DNA of 7,029 nucleotides, from positions 1 through 7,029 of the forward strand of contig CALQRR010000083.1 in the NCBI GenBank assembly GCA_943333015.1, in the 5' to 3' direction. Each line of letters starts with the position of its first letter. Position 1 is the first letter of the stretch. This stretch comes from Chitinophaga pinensis (GTDB lineage: Bacteria; Bacteroidota; Bacteroidia; M30B66). Positions 6,359 to 7,029 of the stretch are shown piece after piece. The position numbers and the translations under genes are program-made. The notes under the pieces were generated by a model that worked only from the letters and a program-made list of their open reading frames with translations, did no database searches and was not told where the DNA came from.

Positions 6359-7029
6359 TGAAAAAAATAGTTCTTATTACTATCGTATGCTGCTTCGCAG
6401 GAATTCTTCAAGCGCAAAGCATAGGCACTGCCCCGCATAAATATTGGGTGCAGTTTAAGGACCGAGCAGGCTCGCCCTATACGCTCGAAAATGCCACAGA
6501 ATTTCTTTCTCCTCAAGCCTTGCAAAGACGTTCAGTTCAGGGTATTGCTCTGATGGAAAATGATTTGCCTGTTCATCCTGCATACGTGAATCAGGTTGCC
6601 GCTACTGGCGCACAGGTATTAAACCGCAGCAAATGGTTTAACGCATTGACCGTTGAAGTTGCCGATTCTTCAGTATTGGCAGCTATCGGTATGTTGCCTT
6701 GTGTAGCACATGTGACGAAAGTGGCGCGTGTGAAAAAGAAAACGACCGCCGATCAGTTTATTCAGGATTTAATGAAGCTCTACGAACAGGCGGAAGCAGA
6801 AGCGGCAAAAAAGCAGCTGGCGGCCACTGGGGCAGATGCATTCTATGGAAATGCAGATGTACAGATCACTATGTTGAAGGGCGAAAAGCTACACAATATG
6901 GGTTTCAAGGGCGATGGAATGACCATTGCTGTGCTGGATGCAGGCTTTTACCGGGTAGATCAAATTGCATTTTTTGACAGCTTGAGAACCTCTGGCCGAC
7001 TCCTTGGCACCCGAGATTTTGTGGAAGGG
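6355..7029 (+). CDS. S8 (subtilisin-like) serine peptidase, 3' end cut off by window edge
   Basis: This is a secreted serine endopeptidase. The 225 residues present comprise a signal peptide (1-20, MMKKIVLITIVCCFAGILQA), a propeptide-like region (about 29-125, with KYWVQFKDRAG and a paired-Arg QRRSVQGIA segment) of a type seen in Bacteroidota S8 enzymes, an Ala/Lys/Glu-rich helical linker (about 135-160), and the beginning of the catalytic domain. The catalytic Asp is D195 in TIAVLDAGF. The His and Ser of the triad and any C-terminal type IX sorting domain lie beyond base 7029 and cannot be checked. Two adjacent ATGs (6355, 6358) are possible starts; 6355 gives a 4-base overlap with the lipoprotein stop, as at the other coupled junctions here, and the choice changes only one residue. 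The frame is open to the last base. Confidence 0.92.
   Translation, partial: MMKKIVLITIVCCFAGILQAQSIGTAPHKYWVQFKDRAGSPYTLENATEFLSPQALQRRSVQGIALMENDLPVHPAYVNQVAATGAQVLNRSKWFNALTVEVADSSVLAAIGMLPCVAHVTKVARVKKKTTADQFIQDLMKLYEQAEAEAAKKQLAATGADAFYGNADVQITMLKGEKLHNMGFKGDGMTIAVLDAGFYRVDQIAFFDSLRTSGRLLGTRDFVEG

Noticed and set aside
6699..6977. A 92-codon plus-strand frame near the right edge
   Set aside because: It is an out-of-frame reading of the S8 peptidase, which continues through it with the catalytic DAG motif.
1..7029. A new defence, mobile or biosynthetic system
   Set aside because: All genes but two fall in known families, no transposase, integrase, repeat array or tRNA is visible, and base and codon use look even throughout.

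Overview
The window looks like chromosomal DNA from a member of the Bacteroidota. The evidence is the rny-zapA-coiled-coil gene block, a long M23 peptidase of the Bacteroidota type, a MORN-repeat secreted protein, an MnmA with the phylum-type ESYEICF motif, a lipoprotein whose mature end starts Cys-Lys-Lys-Asp, an S8 peptidase of the Bacteroidota propeptide type, and start codons without Shine-Dalgarno sequences. I cannot name the genus.

Layout. Bases 1-1926 are read on the minus strand as one tight block: a ZapB-like coiled-coil protein (1630-1926), ZapA (1325-1633, 4-base overlap), a 61-base gap holding two perfect inverted repeats, then ribonuclease Y (1263 down to base 1, cut by the window edge). 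Bases 1927-2036 are a 110-base divergent intergenic region that should hold promoters in both directions. From 2037 to the right edge everything is on the plus strand: an M23 metallopeptidase (2037-3773), a 42-base gap with a good match to the Bacteroidota -7 promoter element, a secreted MORN-repeat protein (3816-4565), mnmA (4562-5656, 4-base overlap), a lipoprotein (5672-6358), and an S8 subtilisin-like peptidase (from 6355, overlapping, cut by the right edge).

How the genes fit together. The left block joins Z-ring assembly (ZapA plus a probable coiled-coil partner) to RNA turnover (RNase Y). The divergent M23 gene is likely a cell-wall hydrolase or a regulator of one, so the shared intergenic region separates a division operon from an envelope gene. 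The right block mixes a core tRNA modification enzyme (MnmA) with three exported proteins. The overlaps suggest translational coupling, but no shared pathway is evident.

I see no mobile element, CRISPR array, RNA gene, phage gene or defence system. This is mostly an ordinary core-genome region. The points most worth a second look are the ZapB-like gene coupled to zapA, the paired hairpins before rny, the exact 24-residue register of the MORN protein, and the lipoprotein-peptidase pair.
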